Under the pieces are notes generated by a model. It was not told the origin of the DNA and made no database searches. It was given only the letters and a program-made list of their open reading frames with translations. From the NCBI GenBank assembly GCA_963854835.1, contig OY978525.1, positions 80,069,128-80,133,127 of the forward strand: 64,000 bases of DNA, written 5' to 3'. Numbering within the stretch: the stretch's first letter is position 1; each line of letters starts with the position of its first letter. The DNA is from Megamerina dolium. Its lineage: Eukaryota > Arthropoda > Insecta > Diptera > Megamerinidae. Below are positions 44,180 through 58,329 of the stretch, in pieces. Position numbers and translations under genes: made by a program.

Positions 44180-44743
44180 ATGGAGGGGTCAGTTGAGGTG
44201 GATGCTGGGAAGGATGGACAACCGTCCCTTGAAGAGGTTGATAATCCTTCTACGGAGACACCGAAAGGGGCAAGTGCTCGTGGAGATAGATGGCCAGTTA
44301 TAAAGGCCGTCGGTCGCTCCGAGTCATGCTCGAGGCCCAAGCCTAACACGGGTAGGGTAGCTCTGGGAACGACGGGGCAGGGAAATCCGACATCGGGGGG
44401 TGATGAGCGGGGTGGACAATCTTATAAGATTGTTAACACAGCGAACTCACAGGTCTTGCATGTGGCACCTGGGCCGATCGGTCTTGGCAGAGCGCCTAAC
44501 CGTCGAGTTGAGCAGGAAAAGGGGGAGCCCACCAGGGCGAGGAAGTCTTACGCTCAAGTAGCGGAATCCGACCTCGTTATGGGAGTCATGGACTTGTCAC
44601 TAGAGGGGCGACTGGAGGATACTCTTCTGAATATCTTCAAGGTATCTTTGTTAGATGGCATGGAATCCCTTGAAGACGATGTCAATGACATTGGATTTGT
44701 CAGCAGGGCAAGAATGGAGAGCGGATTGTTTGTACTAAGATGA
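44180..44743 (+). pseudogene. LOA copy C ORF1 segment (longest intact stretch)
   Basis: 187 codons without a stop: MEGSVEVDAGKDGQPSLEEV, ..., KSYAQVAESDLVMGVMDLSL, ..., GMESLEDDVNDIGFVSRARM. It shows how ORF1 reads before the TAA and deletion found in copies A and B. The ATG at 44180 is internal to the real ORF1, not its start. A frame break follows at 44743. Confidence 0.75.
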
Positions 44744-45003
44744 AAAATTCAGCAATCTAAGCAATGGCTGTGCAAGACTGTGGAGCACCTAACCGGTTTG
44801 TGGAAGGGTGCAAAGCTCAAATGTGACTGCCTTGTCGGCAAAGAGGAAGATGGTGATTGTGATTCATGTCAAAGCTGTGGCCAGCGATATCATTCTCAAG
44901 AGGCTGCAGGAGGCCATCAAGATCACAGGGGGGAGACACAACTGCGATTCTGCAAGGAAGAAGCCATTAGGGCAGGAGGTGATCTCGCGCCAGGAACCAT
45001 AAA

Positions 45004-46760
45004 ATGTGTGTCAACTCAATATTCATAACTGCATCAGCAATGATGTTCAGTTCAGGAGCCCTTTATCCTTCAAGGAAGGATCAAAGGCCTATCTGCACAA
45101 AAGATCATTTTGTTTTGTCCACAAATAGAGGGGAAGTTGAGGACATTTTAGTTAGACATGGGATACGTGCGATTCTAATGTCTAACTTGTGCTCACCGGA
45201 TCTCACAGTAGTGAGAATAGGTGTCGGTGCGAGTTCATTTATGATCGCATCAGCATACCTTCAATGCGATTCTCCAGAGGGACCACCTCCAAGAGAGGTG
45301 GAAGCTCTAGTGAGATTCTGTGATGGAAAAGGGGTTGGTCTGATCTCAGGCTGCGATGCCAATGCGCACAGTTCTGTGCAGCAGCAATGAAAACTATAGA
45401 GAAGAGTGTCTACTGAATTTATAAAAAGATTTTGTCTACAAGTCGCCAATTGGGGAACAGAACCGACCTTTGTCGGCGCACGTCGTTGCGAAGTCATTGA
45501 TATTACCCTGACGAATGTCAAAATGTTGGACAGGATTTTGGATTGGAGGGTTGTAGATAAACTAACCATGTCGGACCACAGGGCCATTTAGTTTGGGGCT
45601 ACGTCCGATAAAAGACATAGTAACGACTGTAGAATCGTAAGGATACCGAAACGAACGAATTGTCAAGGTACTATGAAGTTCTTGAGGAATTATTTCCAAG
45701 GAGGTTTAAGAGACCTAAAACAACAACAACAATCAGATGAGAGCTATCAGCTCAGCCATGATCAAAGCATTTGAAGCTTCATGTCCTCTGACGGTATTGG
45801 ACGAAGGAAATTCCACTCCATGGTGGAATGGAGAAGTAAAGTCCATGAAAAAGCAGACAAGGAAGGCTTTTAATCGTCATATGAGAGGGGACCCAAAGCG
45901 TTGGACGACTACAAGTCAATGAAAAGGGAGCTGAAGAAGACTCTACGCAACCTTAAAAGGAAAACGTGGAGGGAATTTTGCTCGAATATGCAAGATATAT
46001 CCAATGTATGTAGATTACAGATCATTATATCAAAGAACCCGGTTTCAAAGTTGGGATTAATTCACAAAACGAATGGATACTTTACAGAGACAATCGGGGA
46101 GTCGCTGAAATACCTGATGGAGGTGCATTCTTCAGGAAGCTTTAGATCGCAAGATCCATGGGAAGCCACCCGCAAGGAAGCGAAGAGGGATGAAAGATTG
46201 GAAGCTGAAAGGATAGTCACCAGAGATGGAGTGATATACGCCACTAAGCATTTCCCTCGATTCAAAACAGCGGGTACAGATGAGATATTTCCAGCCCTAC
46301 TTCAGTGGGGTGCAGAAGCTCTGGTAGACAGGCTTCTGGGAATATTCACTAATTGCCTGGCTACAGGATATATCCCGCCTCAATGAAAAAAGACTAAGGT
46401 TGTCTTTCTTCCAAAGCCGGGAAAAGGGACTACTCAGAGGGTAAATCTTTCCGGCCGGTTAGCTTGACCTCCTTTCTACTTAAATGTATGGAGGGAGTAA
46501 TGATGGACTACATGGAAAGGACAACGCTTCTGACAAAATCACTGAGCAGGTGTCAGCACCCATACATAGCTGGCAAATCCACTGAAACGGCCCTGCACGA
46601 CATCGTTCGCGTAGCGGAGAGAGAACTATCTTGTGGAGGGAAATCTATGTCTACTTTTATAGATATAGAAGGTGCCTTCGATAAGATTGGTTTCGATAAA
46701 CTACGGATGGCCATTGCTACTCGTGAAGTCAGCCCAACCATTATAAGCATGCTGTTTTGA
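45004..46760 (+). pseudogene. LOA copy C ORF2, endonuclease and partial RT
   Basis: Endonuclease pieces 45004-45390 and 45406-45591 (RHGIRAILMSNLCSPDLTV, GCDANAHSSV, VIDITL, SDHRAI), then RT pieces 45901-46386 and 46464-46760 (SFLLKCMEGVMMDYMERTTL, FIDIEGAFDKIGFDKLRMAI, REVSPTIISMLF stop). Several frameshifts. The stop after ISMLF arises from the same lesion as in copy B. Confidence 0.8.
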
Positions 46761-46879
46761 GGAAAAGGCAATCAACTTTCAAAGAATCTGAAGGACATCA
46801 GGGTGCATTGAAAACGTGTTTCAAAATTAGAAGACAATATAGATGGAAGAGTGTGCGTAAACGAATTAAAGATTAATGA

Positions 46880-47760
46880 AAAAATTGTAAAAAATGCCAA
46901 GTCAACAAAAGTTCAAGGCTTACCAAAATGCCAATGATATTGACCGACACGCTTTCAAGACCAATTGAAAAGGTTTATTTGGACATGGTGGGAACTGTCC
47001 CAGAAACCACATCAGGAAATAACTACATTCTTACCTTCCAAGATGATTTTTCAAAATTTGTATTTGTGTAGCTACTCCTAATGCAGAATCTAGCACAGTA
47101 GCAAAAGTTTTCTACAACGAGGTTATTACACGCTACGACGTACCAAAAATTTTAGTCACAGATAATGGTACAAATTTTACATCAAAATTGTTCTCAGATA
47201 CATGTAGAATTACATAAAGAATTACATATAACACCAATCACCCACAAGCAAACGATTTCTAAAAATAAATCACAGACCCTTAGCAGAATATCTTAAAGGC
47301 TTCGTTAAGGAAGATGGTTCAAATTGGGACCAGTGATTAACGTCAGCAATGCATGTTCACAACAATACAGTACGTACTACAACCAAACGAATACCTTTCA
47401 GCATACTATATGTCATTAACACCGACATGCCAACAAATTTGAAAACTAAAAGAACACCATTGTACAACTTAGAAGACCAAAACAAATTATTGAAATACCA
47501 AATACAGAAGTCCGACGAACTAATTTAGGAAAACCATCAGAAGGGAAAGGAAAACGCCAAGAAGAAGTATGTACGACATACACCCGATATTTTTTAAAGT
47601 AGGAGAAAAGATTTATTAAAAAATCAAACGAGGAAAAACAAATTTAGTCCCATTTGGATTGAACACTACGAAATAGTAATTATATATAGTCCACTAACAA
47701 CGACTATACAAATCGGATGAATAGGGAAATAGTTCCACAAAATTTAATTAAATTAATATT
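46880..47760 (+). pseudogene. Ty3/gypsy integrase
   Basis: Frames on the plus strand give TLSRPIEKVYLDMVG (first catalytic Asp), GNNYILTFQDDFSKFVFV, VPKILVTDNGTNFTSKLF (second Asp), RPLAEYLKGFVKEDGSNWDQ, and the tail VHNNTVRTTTKRIPFSILY. After it, a Lys-rich segment with KKKYVRHTP. Stops at several positions. It lies directly after truncated LOA copy C. Confidence 0.8.
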
Positions 47761-49852
<2,092 letters not shown>

Positions 49853-51894
49853 ACCAGTTACAAATAGTCTGGAGAGTTGGTGCTTCATCGTTAAATGCCG
49901 CATGAAGATGATCGAAGCACTGTGGTATGTACGTTTATGCTAAAAAATGCAAATGTCCAAAGGAAATGTCAGATTTGACGAAAATGTACTAGGTTATACT
50001 TTTATTTAAAATATAAAAGGTAACCCTCGCACAAATATATGAGAAAATACTTCCATAAAGCTATTACTTAATATGTAGTTAATGATAGTGGCGGCAAATA
50101 TGTCGGACCAAATGTGATGTTGCTAGATGATAATTCTTATAAAAAATTCTCTTCACTTTGTAGCACAGAGTTACATTGAATTTATGCAAGGAGGATTGTC
50201 CTTAAAATAACTAGTTTGAAAATTAGAAAAGACTAGAGAAAAAAGCCACGAAGCTAAATTCTAAATTTCGAAGCTAAATGACAACAAAAAGATTTAGCCT
50301 CAAAAAGGCTAAACTGGCATCACTGCAATGAAAAGAGATAGAGAGTGGGTGCATTGAGAGAGGGCAACCAACGAATTAGAAACGAATAATAACCAGTGTT
50401 GCCAGGTCTTCAAAAATAAAAAAGCTAAATCGGCCAAATAAAAACGGTAAATAAGCCAGCATTTTCAGCACTTCGTAAAAAGTTTATATTTTATTTTTAA
50501 CATATGCATATATGTTAAAAATAAAATAGTTCAACAATAGAACCATACATTAGGTACAAATATATGAAAAAATAGATTTATAAAACTATTAATTATATTA
50601 ATAGTGTTAAAAGGTACTGTATCAGTGTCGAATGCGCAATAAGATCAAAGTTTTGTTTGCAATTTGCAATCTCGAATCTTTTCTCAGTAAGCCAATTTTT
50701 GCTTGTATATCCTGTAATAGAAACAAAAATTCCGCGTAACACAGGCGACTATTTAACAGAAAAGAATGATATTTCAAAAAATAAAAATTTCCAAAAAATC
50801 TCACCATGGGCGTGGTGGAGCTTGTCCAAGTCAACCAATGAAAAAGAAAAAATCGCTATAATTCTGTTTTTAAACATACTTACTTCCTGTTTGCTGATAT
50901 TGAACAGGAATATATCGTAGTTTTTTAGTTTAAAATATTTGACACAGCAGTTACAACTTTCAGTTAAGAGTAATTTAAAATAGACACTTTAAAGTATGAA
51001 AAAAATAAAAATGTTAAACTTTAGTGGTACAGGAAAAAAAGTCCCTGCGAGTTCCGATTTAATTCCTTCTGTATGCTAAAGTATGGATTTTTGACTATCA
51101 GTACAATAAAACTTTCGACCCCTTTCGACTCTGCTTGGACAAAAACGCGATTTAAAAATTGGTCCAAAAACCTTATTTTCGACAAAAATTTAGCAGAATT
51201 GTTCAAAAAAATAGGGCATACTTTCAGGATCGTATGTAAAAATAATTTCATATGCCTTTTGCTTATATACATATGTACAAATGTAATTTGCCAACTTGTC
51301 TAGACTTTTATAAAATGACCATTCTTGGCAATACCTTTTCTAGCTGCAAATACACACAAATTCTTCTTTGACGTGGACGTGTCAATATACGATATTAATT
51401 TTGAACGAAAATATCGCTTTAAGAGATATTTGGAAGTTAATTTTCTTTTATGTGAAACTGGGATTTAATAAGTGTTAATTAAACTTTATTTTGAAAATAT
51501 GGGTGAGATCATAAAGTACATAAATTTATTTGAATTCTGGATATCATGTAATAGCGGTAATAGAGTTAGAGCATTATTTGATTAAGTTAAAGAAGAATTT
51601 TCGAGATTCGATCCTAAATGAGGTTTGCTTCTTGAAAAAGTTAAAATATTTTAGTTATAGGCTAAAACAAAAAATTGTGTAACTGTAACATATGATTAAT
51701 ATGTTTATCCAGAAGAATTCTACATGGCTGGAACAAGTTTTTTATATAAACAGTGATGAAGAATAAAGATAAAATGACGATGATGATTATGTAACTTTAT
51801 ATATACATTTACAGATTGATTTTTTAAGAGCCCTTGGATTTGATTTAAAAAAACACATAAAATTTAAAAAAATGTATGAAATATATGGTTCATA
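49853..51894. other. Non-coding AT-rich region, unassigned
   Basis: No coding motif. Two stretches at about 50020-50095 and 50555-50610 are loosely alike (ACAAATATATGA followed by a TAAA.CTATTA segment), so a small repeat may be present. A short hairpin, GATTTAGCC/GGCTAAAC, lies at about 50290-50312. Confidence 0.4.
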
Positions 51895-52480
51895 TGGTGG
51901 GTCCAATTTTGGCATACTCTCTCCAACATATCGACCGGTATCTCACGAATAAATAAATTGGCTTCAACCGTCAACCCTTTCGGGCTTGTCACTATAGACA
52001 AGAGCCTTAATATAGCCTAATCTAGGCGGCCAATTTACAGAGTCCAAACGTGAAATAAACTGTTCACCGAACTTGTCTCTCAATTGGGCATTGTTTCGCG
52101 TGCTGTGTGGCACGTGGCACCGTCTTGTTAACACCACATCTCACCAAGTCCAGCTCTTCCATTTTGGGCTAAAAAAAAGTTTGTAATCATCACACGGTAG
52201 CATTCGCTAATCACAGTAACGTTCCTGCCTTCGTCGTCTTAAAAAAGTACGGTCCAATTATGCCACCGGACCACACCAAACAGTGCATTTTTCGGGATGA
52301 ATTGGCAGTTCTTGCAATACTTCTGGCTTCTCTTCACACCAAATGTGTAGTTTTGATTGTTCACGTATCCATTAAACGTTTTACACCCAAATCCTTCCGC
52401 GAAATTTTCCACGTTGTAGAGTTACAGAGACCCAATTGCTGCGAACGGCGCCGAATCGATAAATGCTAAAAAAATATAGA
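51895..52480 (-). pseudogene. Mariner/IS630-type transposase remnant
   Basis: Minus strand reads a HLSIRRRSQQLGL block (about 52470-52430), GLKRLMDT-like segment, FGVKRS and VVRWHNWTVLF (about 52290-52250), then MITNFF, QDGATCHTARETM (second catalytic Asp, about 52120), DSVNWPPRLG and IPVDMLERVCQNWT (about 51925). These blocks in this order are typical of the Tc1/mariner-superfamily transposases found in many insects that start GATCHTARE after QD. At least three frameshifts. Confidence 0.72.
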
Positions 52481-52539
52481 ACCGCCAATAGCTGCTAACG
52501 AAATGTCCGCAAAATTAATGTGAAGTGAATTTTAAAGAA

Positions 52540-53110
52540 AGTGAATTTAAAAGAAGTAATGGGAAAAACCATGGAGGGACTATTGAATGAGATACCATTG
52601 CAAAACTCTACAGTAAAAATTGCACTTGTTTATAAATATGGCAAGGATGGAAGCTCTGGCCATAATCGATATAATCAGAAATCATCAAACTTAAAGTGCT
52701 CCGATGAAGTCTTGTTTCTCGTAGCATTTGTTCCATTGAAGTGAGATTAAGTATTAATGCGTAAACTATATACATATAAACAAAACTTTTGTAGGTTAAT
52801 TGATTTGTGCAGCGGAGAGGTACTGTGAAATAACGAAAAAACCGTCTTCAACTTCATTATGTAGACCAATAAATATTCTGCATATAACATATAATGAAAT
52901 GCGAAATTCGATCAACGACCTTGAAGTTGATTTTATCGTCCATAATAGGAAGGCTTTTCAAATTTCATATATCATGCACTGTACCATGATCAATGGTGCC
53001 GTTGCAAACGTTTTAACGGATATGAATGTTACTGCCAATGGCAATTTTTGTAAGGCCGCCACAACACAAGTTTGCTTTCTTTTGTTTTATCTCTCCTTAT
53101 ATATTCCATA
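52540..53110 (+). pseudogene. Transib/RAG1-like transposase fragment
   Basis: Two open pieces on the plus strand. 52541-52744: MGKTMEGLLNEIPLQNSTVK, IALVYKYGKDGSSGHNRYNQ, CSDEVLFLVAFVPLK. 52800-53111: SSTSLCRPINILHITYNEMR, ..., YIMHCTMINGAVANVLTDMN and TTQVCFL. The combination of a KDGSSGH..YNQ block, a CRPI block and a T(M)xDGxxxNxLT...C block is what I associate with Transib transposases and the related RAG1 core. The frame breaks at about 52745 and the C-terminal catalytic Glu region is absent. Family call is from memory of motif style and needs a profile search. Confidence 0.55.
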
Positions 53111-53349
53111 ATATTGGGTACATAACAAACACATGGACAGTATAAAACGATCCCGGTAAGAAAAAGAGGACTGCTGATTCCTTATTTTATCTCAAAATGA
53201 TTTAAAAAAAAAACAAACAATTGATACACAACTCATAGCATTGCTACAGTTGCGATTTTGCATTTTAGTAAATCGTGCGCACTGCTTTTGTCTGCTCCCA
53301 AACCCAATTTGTTCCCGGTTAAATGTAAAATGTCTAACGTCAAACATTT

Positions 53350-54830
53350 TAAAGGAAATTCATATTTTTGACACGTATTTCCAAACTCTTAGTGCTGATA
53401 CCAACAGTAGTTTCTCACTGGAAATCCACACAAAAGAGTTCGAGGCCCTATGGAATAGTTGCAGAAAAACATTGGAATCAATAATTTCTGAAGAAGAAGA
53501 AACGGATGGAATCGAAGGAATAAAGGAGGCATATTGGGAATGCCAAGTGGCTTGTATCCGGTGCCTCTCCAATATTAACTCTCATCTCCATGATCTGACC
53601 GTTATAGTAGCTTCTCCAATAGCTGGCCATACTTCAACTGCTCAGACCACCTTGGTTTTTAATGTTGAACATGCCTTTCTCCCCATTCCATTGCCTACAT
53701 GCGATACGGCTTGATTTTCAGGCGATTATGTATCGTAGCCAAATTTTCACGACTTGTTTACGGCATTATATCGCAAAAACCCCCGTTTATTGTTTGTCGC
53801 CAGTGGAAAAATTATACCACTTGCTACAAAAAGCCGAGGTGAAGCACATAGTACCATTCAGTCTACTCCTTTGACTAATGATGGCTTCTCACTAGCTCTG
53901 CATAATCTCGAGAAAATATGAAAATAACAGAATTCTGGTCAACTTACAGTTTGAAACTCTTTTCAATCTCCAGACGGTAACTCAAGAGACCGGAGACCGA
54001 AGTCGTTGAAAAATAAACGCGAAGGGGAGTGGAGTGACTACTACGCTTTATTGACTGAGCGATACCAGATATTGGAATCGGTCTTAGATACCCGAAGTGG
54101 TTCCTAGCAACTCAGCCAGCCACAGAATCGCCAATTCAGTCAGCCATCGAATTGGCAACCCGGTCGGTTCGACTCTCCCAGGCGATCGAACAATCCTCCA
54201 ACGACGGCCAGGAAAATCAGTACATATCGCAACGTTGTAACTCCCGATTGTCCACACACCCTCTTCGCCATTGCCCGGATTTCTTTAAATTAATCAAGAA
54301 GAACGGTACAATCTTGTGAAGAAGCAGAAACTGTGTAACAACTTCTTTGTTAATTCTCACGATCGTAACAATTGCAAGAGCATATTCACGGGTTCGTTTT
54401 GTTCAAAAACGCACCATTCCTTGCTTCGCAGGACGGAAAATGCCCCCAGCAATTAACGTGAAGCAACACTCGAACCAACTTCCGCGGGAACACCTCATCA
54501 GTCGGTCGCTTCTCAGCTGTAAACTGTTGCAACCGAGAGGCGCGATACAGGATTGGTTACTGAAAACCACCCAACAAGCGATTATATGGTGCACCTTGCA
54601 ACGGCAATAGTGCAAATTTGACATCACCGTACAACATTACCACTAGTGCCCTAATCGAATCAGGTTCAGAAGCAGCGTTCATTTTGGAACGTCTATGTAA
54701 TAGGTTGAGCATCCCTGTTCGTGACGTCCAAACTGAAGTCATTGGCCTGAATGAGGTAGTAGCTGCGCATTCCAAAGAAAGGTGTTCATTGTCGCACCTT
54801 GTAGCACACCGCGTAGCACCTTAAAAAGAT
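53350..54830 (+). pseudogene. BEL/Pao gag and protease start
   Basis: Gag N-terminal part in 53241-53714 (HIFDTYFQTLSADTNSSFSL, then LPIPLPTCDTA), followed in other frames by SGDYVS, FHDLFTALY, SPLTNDGFSLALHNL and LVNLQFETLFNL, the standard BEL gag core. A CCHC-like knuckle follows at about 54310-54420 (NQEERYNLVKKQKLCNN, SHDRNNCKS). A protease start lies at 54618-54824: LIESGSEAAFILERLCNRLS. BEL proteases normally have an Asp in the (D)SGSEA position; here it is Glu. Frameshifts at many points. Confidence 0.78.
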
Positions 54831-54879
54831 TCGACAATTTACCTTGGTGGTCATTGTAGCATGCGGCATTGTAACTTGC

Positions 54880-55690
54880 CCTTATAAGTTTTTATGGAAT
54901 ACCTCTCTTTCGCAGCCCAAATAGCCTCTCTTTTGACATTATCTAAGCCTTTTTGATCTCAATAAATAGCAGCTCTAATTTTGACTAAAATTCACTGCTC
55001 GATCCGGCGCAAGAAAATCCATTATGGAAACCGACCTGGCAAAAACTTATGTATGCTTCCAGGTAATTTTTCAGTCAATTAAGGATCATACGACCAATGA
55101 GTTTTGCAATTGCTGGAAGTACGCAAATACCCCTCCAGTTATTGCAATCTCTAAGGTCACCTTTTTCTCCGAAAAAGCTGTAATTAAAGAAGATAGAATT
55201 ACCGAAAAAACACGGCATCGATTTTATAAAGCTCAGCAGGTATACCATCGCTTCCGACAGCTTTCTTATTAAGTTGTTGTTTTATTGCGGCAGCGATTTC
55301 AGCTAAGTTTGGTGGGGAAATTTTTATCCTGAAATTTATTTCGATGGAATCAGTAGAGATGGAGGGCTGATCAGCAGACGAAACTGGTATATTGTTAATT
55401 ACTGCTGAAAAGTGTTTTTTCCAACGACGGAGTTGTCCTTCATCAGCTATCAGAAGGTTTCCATTTAGGTCCTTAATAGGATGATCGACACAGAGACTCT
55501 TGTCAACAAGCTTTTTGGGGATTTTAAACAGCGTGCGAGAGTCGCCAGATCGGTATGCATGCTCAGCATCCTCTGCGAGATCGTTGATATGTCGTCTCTT
55601 ATGGCGACGCACAGATCGCTGAACCACCTTCTGCATATGTCGGTACTGACTTTCCAACTATTTCGCTTGATCTCCACTGGAATCTGGTGT
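54880..55690 (-). pseudogene. RTE-like LINE 2, RT N-terminal region
   Basis: Minus strand 55657-55199 is open for 152 codons: RRHKRRHINDLAEDAEHAYR, PIKDLNGNLLIADEGQLRRW (then KKHFSAVINN), and KKAVGSDGIPAEL. Past 55199 the frame breaks and continues as GDLRDCNNWRGICVLPAIAK and, near 54930, the FDNVKREAI-type block. It belongs with the endonuclease pieces at 56560-57490; a deleted mariner lies between. Confidence 0.78.
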
Positions 55691-55897
55691 GCTTGAAATT
55701 TGCCCTTTTATTACTTTGCGTTCATTTATTTTATTTCACGTTTCGTGTCTTATCCACATCTTTTTCCTCTTGGAACAGAGACGATGGTGTTTTTTTATGG
55801 CGGTCTTGATTGCATTCCACAGCCACATTATCGTCGTGTTGGCACTTAGTGCAGGTGCCTGGTAATATATGCGTAGCGCGTCGCGATATTTTCCGCA

Positions 55898-56473
55898 ATG
55901 CACGGTGAGACAATTATTTATTAAGACTGCCTCTAGAAATCACAATTAAAACACGATATTTGCTAATTTTTCGGTATATTTATTCGAAATATTTTCCTCC
56001 TGATTCAATACACTTGTTACATCGATTTAATAGTGATTCAAACTCGTGTTCCAGCTCATTTTTCGGAATTGCGTCTAGTACCCTCGTCGAAGCCCGTTGT
56101 ATGGTCCGAATGTCATCAAAAAAGCATCCTTTCAACTTCAATTTCAGTTTTGGAAACAAAAAGAAGTCGCACGGTGCCAAATCAGGTGAATACGGCGGGT
56201 GATTCAGCACACAGACCTGATTCCGGGCCAAAAAATGACGAACGAGTGCTGTGTGACTCGGTGCATTATCGTGCTCCATGTTAAAACTTCAACTTCAAAC
56301 GAACACGTGTTTTGTAAAATGAATGTCAATAAACATTAAATGTCAACCAAATACCATGAAATGACAGTTAGTAGAGGAAGGTTGAAGCTTCAAAACGCAT
56401 GTGCTCACACATAGATGACGCGCTTGGTTGCTGAGATATGGTTCGAGTCGTAATACATATTTGTCGCACCTTG
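55898..56473 (-). mobile_element. Internally deleted mariner (copy 1), nested in RTE-like LINE 2
   Basis: About 576 bp. Right end TTGTCGCACCTTG before TA (56474-56475); left end CACGGTGAGACAATT is a diverged inverted match. The frame 56279-55980 gives the C-terminal third of the transposase: EHDNAPSHTALVRHFLARNQ, NHPPYSPDLAPCDFFLFPKL, and NRCNKCIESGGKYFE. HDN and the D of APCD are the last two catalytic Asp residues. The N-terminal two thirds are missing. Confidence 0.82.
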
Positions 56474-56559
56474 TATCTCTAAAACGCTCTACATTGTACT
56501 TTGGGGTCCGAACAGATACTTTAGGCGTTTTTATGGAGACAGTGCGCATGCGTATTTTC

Positions 56560-57490
56560 GCAATGTCAATCCCTCGTTTTTGGCACATCCAGCAAGCATT
56601 TCTTATAACTTATTGTGATATAATCTATTTGGTTTGCGGATCAATGCTGATCCGTGATCTGTGGACAGCCAAGTTACCGTGTGATAGTCCTTATTCACTA
56701 ATAGGGTACCTCCAATTTCCAAACTCCTTCCATTACAAAAGTGGATAAAGCGCTCGCCATTATTGTTACGGGTACCTAATCCATGTTGTTTCAACGGGGA
56801 GCGAGTGAATGCCGGTGGGTTTGTTGCGATGTGGCGGCAGACTTGCCTGCAGGTTCCGTTGGACGTAAATCGACGGTGACTGTGGAAGTCATTGTTGTAA
56901 CAACACAAAACACTACTTTCACACTTTTTTTTTGTATATATTTAAAATGTTTAGCACTTAATTTATATGCCTATATATTTAACTTTAAATTTATATATTT
57001 TAAATGTACTATCAACTATAAATGGGTGGGAAAGAAGAGTCACGCACTGCTAGGATTTTGTTTACTTTTATAATTTTTAAATTATTTATTATTTTTTCCT
57101 TGTGTTAGAGAGTTGATCAACAATAAAAAGGTAATAAAAACAGAAAGTGAAGAGATAAAGTAAAAGAAGAGAGAGTATGGGAGTAAGAGAGAAAGAGAGA
57201 GAGTTAGAGCGAAAAATAGTGGGACGAAATAGAACTACACTAGGGTTGCAAACTTTATGCGGGCAGTGCGCGACACGCGTGTTCTGGCGAAGACACATAT
57301 CTATCAATAATGTGTTCCAACGAAGCGTTATCTGTGCCGACATTTGCGTTGAAGTTTCCCATCACAAAGATGATATCAACACAAGACACAGTGCGTCGAT
57401 CCCTTCCAATACATGAATAAAAATCGAAAAAGTTGTTGGATTTCAATGATACTTCGTATATTAGTAAATTTGAGGTTACTGACCTCACTC
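56560..57490 (-). pseudogene. RTE-like LINE 2, endonuclease, split by an insert
   Basis: Minus strand 57400-57300 reads VDIIFVMGNFNANVGTDNAS then LEHIID; about 500 bases later, 56792-56600, it resumes HGLGTRNNNGERFIHFCNGR, LEIGGTLLVNKDYHTVTWLS and TDHGSA. These are consecutive blocks of an RTE-type endonuclease (GDFNAKVG, HGLG, GT.F.HK, ATW.S). The interruption at about 56796-57300 is described separately. Confidence 0.75.
56796..57300 (-). mobile_element. Unidentified insert in RTE-like LINE 2 endonuclease
   Basis: About 505 bp between LEHIID and HGLG codons. On the minus strand it begins ATATGTGTCTTCGCCAGAAC, has a CT-rich tract and a TTGTTGATCAACT region, and ends with a short ATG frame, MTSTVTVDLRPTEPAGKSAA, that then runs into the LINE. 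This could be an LTR plus start of gag, or another small element. No target duplication is evident. Confidence 0.45.
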
Positions 57491-58329
57491 TGATCTTAAA
57501 TTTATGTGGATCTTATACTTGTCATAAACTAGGTTAAAAACTTAGTTTTTGACTTTTTTGATAGCGTATGGGAGCCAAATGAATAATTCGATTTTATTTG
57601 TTCTTTTTTAATAAATGCCTGATATTTTGTACATCGAAAACCATAATCCGTTTTATTGTGGTATTTATAATTCAAAAATGTCAAGTACTTCTCTGCATAT
57701 AAATAAATATGTACACCATTTCCATATACCATTTCCAAAATTGTAACTACAACTACAAAACAAAATAATCTAAATAATTGGTTGTACGAAAATGTGGCAT
57801 GCTTTTAGACATTTGCTTTGATTGTCATATTAGAATATTATGATGTACATACATAAGCAAAACGTATATGAAACTATTTTTACATACGATCCTGAAACTT
57901 GATTATTTTTTTATTTTTTATTTTTAATTTTTTTATTTCTTTTTTTTTATAATGCTGCTGCCTTTTGTTTTAGACTAATTTTTGTACAAGAAGGGTCGAA
58001 AAGGGTTGAATGTTTTGATAGTGTGTCGACTAGTTGAAATAAATCGAAAATTTTGGGTCATCGATTTTGAGGAATATGGTATCGTTTTATAGGGAATAGT
58101 CAAACTGAGTAGAATTTACGGAATAAATTGAAGAAATCGAATTAACTTTAAATTGTATATTTTAGTTTGTATAATGCTTGTTTGTTTAGTTTTACACCAT
58201 ACTTATTACTACTTATTTCTTTTAACTAGTTTTAATTTACACTTATTGATACAGAAAAAAAGTTTATGTTTTCTGGCACTGTCTAATCTCAGGGGTGAGA
58301 CATGGAGAGTGATATATTTTCCCAATATT
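57491..58329. other. Unassigned AT-rich sequence
   Basis: No coding or structural feature recognised. Confidence 0.45.

Larger units (their letters stand above)
44164..46785 (+). mobile_element. LOA copy C: truncated LINE with intact ORF1 segment and empty nested site
   Basis: Starts in ORF1 after an AAT-rich microsatellite and ends within RT, at about CAACTTTCAAAG. It lacks the nested LINE fragment: GTATCTTTGTTA occurs once (44642-44653), giving the pre-insertion state. It shares deletions with copy B in the endonuclease and at the end of RT. Inactive. Confidence 0.87.

Noticed and set aside
50657..51303. Several open frames of 70-90 codons on both strands
   Set aside because: Low-complexity AT-rich translations without motifs or consistent composition.
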